A stretch of 64,000 nt of DNA from GCA-2683825 sp965662355 (GTDB lineage: Bacteria; Planctomycetota; UBA1135; GCA-002686595). Of this stretch, positions 63,739-64,000 are shown one piece after another; the stretch's first letter is position 1, and every line of letters begins with the position of its first letter. The stretch lies in contig CBFIHP010000010.1 of the NCBI GenBank assembly GCA_965662355.1, forward strand, positions 1 to 64,000, written 5' to 3'. The translations under genes and the position numbers were made by a program. The notes below the pieces were generated by a model. That model searched no databases and was not told the DNA's origin. It saw only the letters and a list, made by a program, of their open reading frames with translations.

Positions 63739-64000
63739 TCAATCGGATCGAAGCCGGCCGGCGATCCCGGTGGTGGAGCGACCGGGCAGGAGGGGCGCGA
63801 GATACACCTCCCCACCGTGGCTTTCGACCCATTCGCGACCTGCTACGCCCTTTTCGGCCCAATCTTCACCTTTTACGAGCACATCCGGAGTGATTTCCCG
63901 AATCAGCTCCAGCGGAGTGTCCTCGCCGAAGGGACAGACGGCGCCGACCATCTCCAGGGCCGCCAGCACCTCCAGGCGATCCTCGAGGGGATTGATCGGC
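63739..64000 (-). CDS. rfaE2: D-glycero-beta-D-manno-heptose 1-phosphate adenylyltransferase (RfaE domain II), partial
   Basis: Only the C-terminal ~85 residues are inside the window; the start lies beyond the right edge. They read NPLEDRLEVLAALEMVGAVC followed by PFGEDTPLELIREITPDVLV, KGEDW and GRSTTGI. These match the nucleotidyltransferase half of HldE. It converts heptose 1-phosphate to ADP-heptose. With RfaE1 at 43516-44577 it shows that the two HldE activities are encoded as separate genes. Confidence 0.88.
   Translation of the reverse strand, partial: PINPLEDRLEVLAALEMVGAVCPFGEDTPLELIREITPDVLVKGEDWAEKGVAGREWVESHGGEVYLAPLLPGRSTTGIAGRLRSD

Overview
The window looks like a chromosome segment of a GC-rich, Gram-negative member of the Planctomycetota. 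The 5' part of the 16S rRNA gene (left edge, minus strand) has the GAACGTTGGCGG...GGATTAGGCATGCAAGTCG opening typical of planctomycetes. The window also encodes a complete outer-membrane outfit: lipid A genes including an LpxC-FabZ fusion, BamA, heptose and heptosyltransferase genes, and an L,D-transpeptidase. The placement rests on motif recognition, not on a database search. One assembly gap (99 N) lies inside a 12-bp minisatellite at 10012-10238.

Layout. 1-1045: 16S rRNA with leader, boxA-like element and promoter. 1171-17000 (all minus strand): L,D-transpeptidase; lpxD / lpxC-fabZ / lpxA / GnnA-like oxidoreductase; bamA; the minisatellite; dnaB; rplI-rpsR-rpsF (no ssb); pth; rplY; prs; glmU. 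17151-24371 (plus): psd, a carboxymuconolactone-decarboxylase-family gene, then a two-gene chemosensory module made of a CheA with three CheW-like domains and a soluble receptor with a truncated hemoglobin, four near-identical PAS repeats and an MCP signalling domain. 24382-29788 (minus): FHA-GAF-sigma54 activator followed by a transmembrane Ser/Thr kinase. 29921-36220: a CxxCxxCC protein, then a minus-strand cluster of degenerate GGDEF protein, MamK-like actin, STT3-like membrane protein and a Thr-type sulfatase-fold lipoprotein.

36454-45385: an FKBP isomerase, a selenoprotein (in-frame TGA at a CxxC position with a bacterial SECIS), enoyl-CoA hydratase, heptosyltransferase, a pair of glutamate dehydrogenases of which the second has lost two active-site lysines, a TauE-like permease, the heptose-7-phosphate kinase RfaE1 and a MORN-like lipid-anchored or membrane protein. 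45553-52984 (plus): MoxR / DUF58 / transglutaminase module, then three pseudopilin-like genes. 52992-64000: xylA-xylB, a YiiX-like lipoprotein, an Nramp-like transporter next to a dynamin-like GTPase, two secreted gluzincin-like proteins, and the start-truncated RfaE2 heptose cytidylyltransferase at the right edge.

Together the envelope genes (lpx, bam, hld/rfa, GT9) cover lipid A and heptose core assembly. The accessory parts are the most distinctive: the haem-globin chemosensory pair, the MamK-like filament operon, the selenoprotein and the catalytic/non-catalytic GDH pair.
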